Source: Allodiplogaster sudhausi (lineage: Eukaryota > Nematoda > Chromadorea > Rhabditida > Diplogasteridae). Taken from it: DNA of 64,000 nt. The notes under the pieces were generated by a model. That model searched no databases. It saw nothing but the letters and a program-made list of their open reading frames with translations, and had not been told where the DNA came from. Each line of letters begins with the position of its first letter. The first letter of the stretch is position 1. The position numbers and the translations under genes are program-made. The stretch spans positions 4,546,501 through 4,610,500 of the forward strand of contig CALZFC010000020.1 of assembly GCA_945643635.1 (NCBI GenBank). Reading direction: 5' to 3'. Shown here piece by piece: positions 61,537 through 64,000 of the stretch.

Positions 61537-62838
61537 AATAAAGCGAACGTGGGGAGAAAATGGCAAATTTCTCAGTGAATATACGAGCTGGCACGAATAC
61601 ATGTAGGAAAAGCTGACGATTAATGTTGGTGATGTTTGCGGAGTAGCCGGAAGGGACGAAGGGGAGCGAGGAGGGCGGAGGAGGCTGGAGAGGAAACGGC
61701 GGCGGAGGCACTAGTGGTAGATGATGATGAGGGTGGTGAGGGTGCGGCTGGTGGTGGTGCAGACCTCAAATTGCCTGCCATTTTCAGCAGAATTTCAAAG
61801 ACCTCTTCCACTCAAATGGCAGCAAAAAAACCACTCTCGTAGACAAAGGGCAACGTTCATTCCTGTCAACAAATATGGCTATTTTCCTTACACAGTTAAA
61901 TTTTAAGAAAGATCATTCTGAATTTGTGCAAACTATGCAAACTTTAAATAAAAGCTGTACATATCGCAAATCGAAAAAAATGTTCTCATGCTACGCTCTC
62001 ATTTTCATTGAATGCGTTCAGATCCTCTGCCCGCCCCTTCTCGCTCCGATTCAATCTTCTTGGAGCTCACTAAATGTGAATAAAGCGCCGAAGGCGAGAT
62101 GGCCACTTCAGGCTTTCAGCAAACAGCCTGCGGCCTTTCCACCTTCTCGTGGAGAAAATTGAACCGTGGGTCATGAGAGCATAATCTTTCTCTATCTAAT
62201 ATTTCATGCCATAGGATAAGCTTTAAATATTTGCCAGATTTATATTTGATACATACATTTGCATGTATATTGTTTTAAAATATTAAAATGAAAAGAAGGA
62301 ACTGGCCATTATGGGGCGGCGGCATGAAGAAGGGCGGCTGCGGCAGATGCTCCTCCATCATCCCGAGCATCGACAGGGACGGCGGCCACGCACACTGACG
62401 AGGAACCGGCTGACGGGGCACGAACTCTGCCGCTTGCACCCATTCTCAAGAGGGTCAGGGAAATATCAGAGTCACAGAGACAAGGAGAATGAGAGGGGAG
62501 AGAGAAGGAGAGGTACAGAGAGATAGAGAAAGAGAGTGACGAACAAGGGAAAGTCAGGATTGAATTCTCGCTACAGAGGGTCATAGTAAGGATGAGCGAG
62601 AGAACGAGTGTATGAGGAAGAGTGAGAGAGAAAGAAATCCCAGTGTGTGTTCAAGATGTAATATGCATAAGTCAGAGGGAGAGAAGTCATCATCTTTCGT
62701 ACTCTCAGGGTCGATGGAGGAGCGGGTGTTTTTTTGTCTCTCCGTCTCCTGTTTCGCTTTCTCCTCATCGTAGTAAGAAGGAGGGGGGCGATCGGCCTCT
62801 TCGAGGAACACGCGAGTCCGCTGAGGAGCAGCGGCCAT
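58489..62838 (-). CDS. multi-exon protein with PPxY start, membrane segment and CaaX-like end
   Basis: Family not recognised. Exon 1 (ATG at 62838) reads MAAAPQRTRVFLEEADRPPP followed by SYYDE, a PPSY motif of the type bound by WW domains. A later exon (about 62460-62310) is Pro-rich (FVPRQPVPRQCAWPP, LPQPPFFMPPPHNGQ). An exon at about 60765-60670 is hydrophobic (ILLLLVNSFIAFFSLINAV). Then follow a basic exon (LLKKKRRKRHRNH, about 60590), a Ser-rich exon (about 60300-60185), FGSCPDLSEAQLRLWDNLL (about 60025-59970), a PPPPAP stretch (about 59785), ECVPPALLEVAEQAMSGFSS (about 59585-59525), MSEVYGGGLDSDASLTRTL (about 59340), YGYPQLSDERVQIATFNPDA (about 58980-58920) and RYVEDALEGFNIRVNAFEDC (about 58800-58745). 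The last exon ends ELKPPERVCCSLM at 58489. The splice phases tested near the 3' end join in frame. Treating all blocks as one gene is inference. Many introns carry (GA)n. Confidence 0.55.
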
Positions 62839-62849
62839 TTCAGCTACTT

Positions 62850-63435
62850 CTTACTCTCAGCCAATGAAAGCCACCAGGAGAGTCTACAACTGCTCTTCAT
62901 TACCACTACTCCATTCTTCATACTCACGAGACGTATCAGCTGAAACAATCACGAATGCATGATGTTGACATTTATACTTAACGTCAGCGTATTTCAGCAA
63001 CGGTAAAAGTCATACAGGAGAACGAAGAGATAGACCAGAGATGAGGAGAGTGATAGAAAGAGAGAGTCACATAAATAATAATAGAGTGCGAGAGAAGAAG
63101 AGATGTCGAAACACAAGACAACAATGAGAGGCGGATACACGTTTGAAAAAGAAAAAAGAGAGAAAGCGAGAGGGAGAGAGAGAGAGAACGAGTAGACTGA
63201 AGAGAAAATAGCGTCGGTCGGAATGCGCGATTCAAGTGGGATTTGCGCTCTGCTCATTGGCAGAAGCGTATGCAACTGTTTTTTTGCTCTCAATCCAAAA
63301 ACCTTAAAAAAGAAGCACAACGCAAGAGCATGATTAAGAGTACACATCACGCTTCAATTATTTTACTAAATTTCACCTCTTTCTCTTACTACCACTCTCT
63401 TTTTTCGCTTTCTCTTCGTATCTCTTTATATCTCC

Positions 63436-63474
<39 letters not shown>

Positions 63475-63547
63475 ATTCTCTCTCTCTCTCCGTATCTCTT
63501 TATATCTCCCGCTCCCGCTCTCTCTCTCTCTCTCGCTCTTTCTCTTG

Positions 63548-63590
<43 letters not shown>

Positions 63591-64000
63591 CTCGCTCTCC
63601 AAGTACACATCGTTTGCATTGCCATGGCTAAATAATGTTCAGATGTGAAGACAAAGTCGAGAACGTGAAGGAAGCAAAGGAGTAGGGAGTTGGGGAGAGG
63701 GACAAAAGTAAGAGTTCCAGTGGAAGGAAGGTGGCATTGAGAAAGAGAGAGAGAGAGCCAATGAGGAGAGAGAAAGAGAGAGAGAGAGAAAGAGAGTAGA
63801 GAGAGATGGTAAAGAATTAGAGATAAGAGAGGGCAGAAGCGCCTGGCCAGGGGGTGTAGGGGCATTCGATTACATCGGTGGTTCTTCCTTCTGGCCGGCC
63901 TCGCTGGTTGCGTGTCTGGTGCAATCAACTCATTAGCTGCTCCCGCATGCAGAGGCATGGTCAGCCGGGGTAGAAAAGAGAGAAAAAAAATAGAAGCTGG
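62850..64000. other. microsatellite-rich end of the window
   Basis: (GA)n at 63160-63190 and 63740-63810 and (CT)n at 63437-63475 and 63520-63590. On the plus strand, 63875-63940 encodes a hydrophobic stretch (WFFLLAGLAGCVSGAINSL) without an upstream ATG; it might be part of an exon that continues beyond the window. No gene is proposed. Confidence 0.35.

Overview
The window is eukaryotic, and the evidence points to a nematode. Genes are cut into many short exons with GT-AG introns, often 40-100 bases long. One gene (8.1-9.9 kb) encodes a cysteine-patterned secreted protein of the nematode-specific hedgehog-related (Wart/quahog-like) family. Other animal hallmarks are a PIWI Argonaute, an amidated neuropeptide precursor and a LINE. 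I cannot name the species. All gene models were joined by hand from exon reading frames and splice sites, so exon edges may be off by a few bases and first exons are less certain than conserved internal exons.

Layout. 0-2.2 kb: mostly (GA)n, no firm gene. 2.2-4.9 kb (-): choline/ethanolamine kinase. 5-8 kb: purine-rich sequence, no firm gene. 8.1-9.9 kb (-): hedgehog-related secreted protein. 10-12.5 kb: no firm gene. 12.6-14.4 kb (-): unrecognised multi-exon gene carrying a 278-bp inverted-repeat element. 14.6-18.7 kb (+): complete PIWI gene, divergent from the previous one. 19-19.6 kb (-): weak gene. 19.8-22.4 kb (-): secreted protein with three PAN/apple domains. 23.2-25.0 kb (-): two partly resolved genes. 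25.1-26.0 kb (-): precursor with three identical GRELF-amide peptides, one per exon. 26.8-29.7 kb (-): unrecognised gene. 30.1-30.8 and 31.0-32.1 kb (-): two small secreted proteins. 32.2-38 kb: pyrimidine-rich, scattered coding potential, strand unresolved. 38.1-50.6 kb (+): membrane M1 zinc aminopeptidase. One of its introns holds a nearly intact LINE (40.6-44.7 kb, minus strand) and another holds a TA-flanked foldback element (45.9-46.3 kb). 50.9-52.8 kb (-): ZNF330/NOA36 orthologue. 53.4-54.7 kb: two small uncertain genes. 56.2-57.7 kb (+): LAPTM-like four-helix membrane protein. 58.5-62.8 kb (-): membrane or prenylated protein with PPxY and C-terminal CSLM. 63-64 kb: mostly (GA/CT)n.

The genes do not form one pathway. 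The striking features are the density of (GA)n/(CT)n tracts, mostly in introns and gaps and usually oriented so that the transcript carries CU, and the coexistence of a catalytically complete PIWI gene with a young-looking LINE and two non-autonomous inverted-repeat elements.
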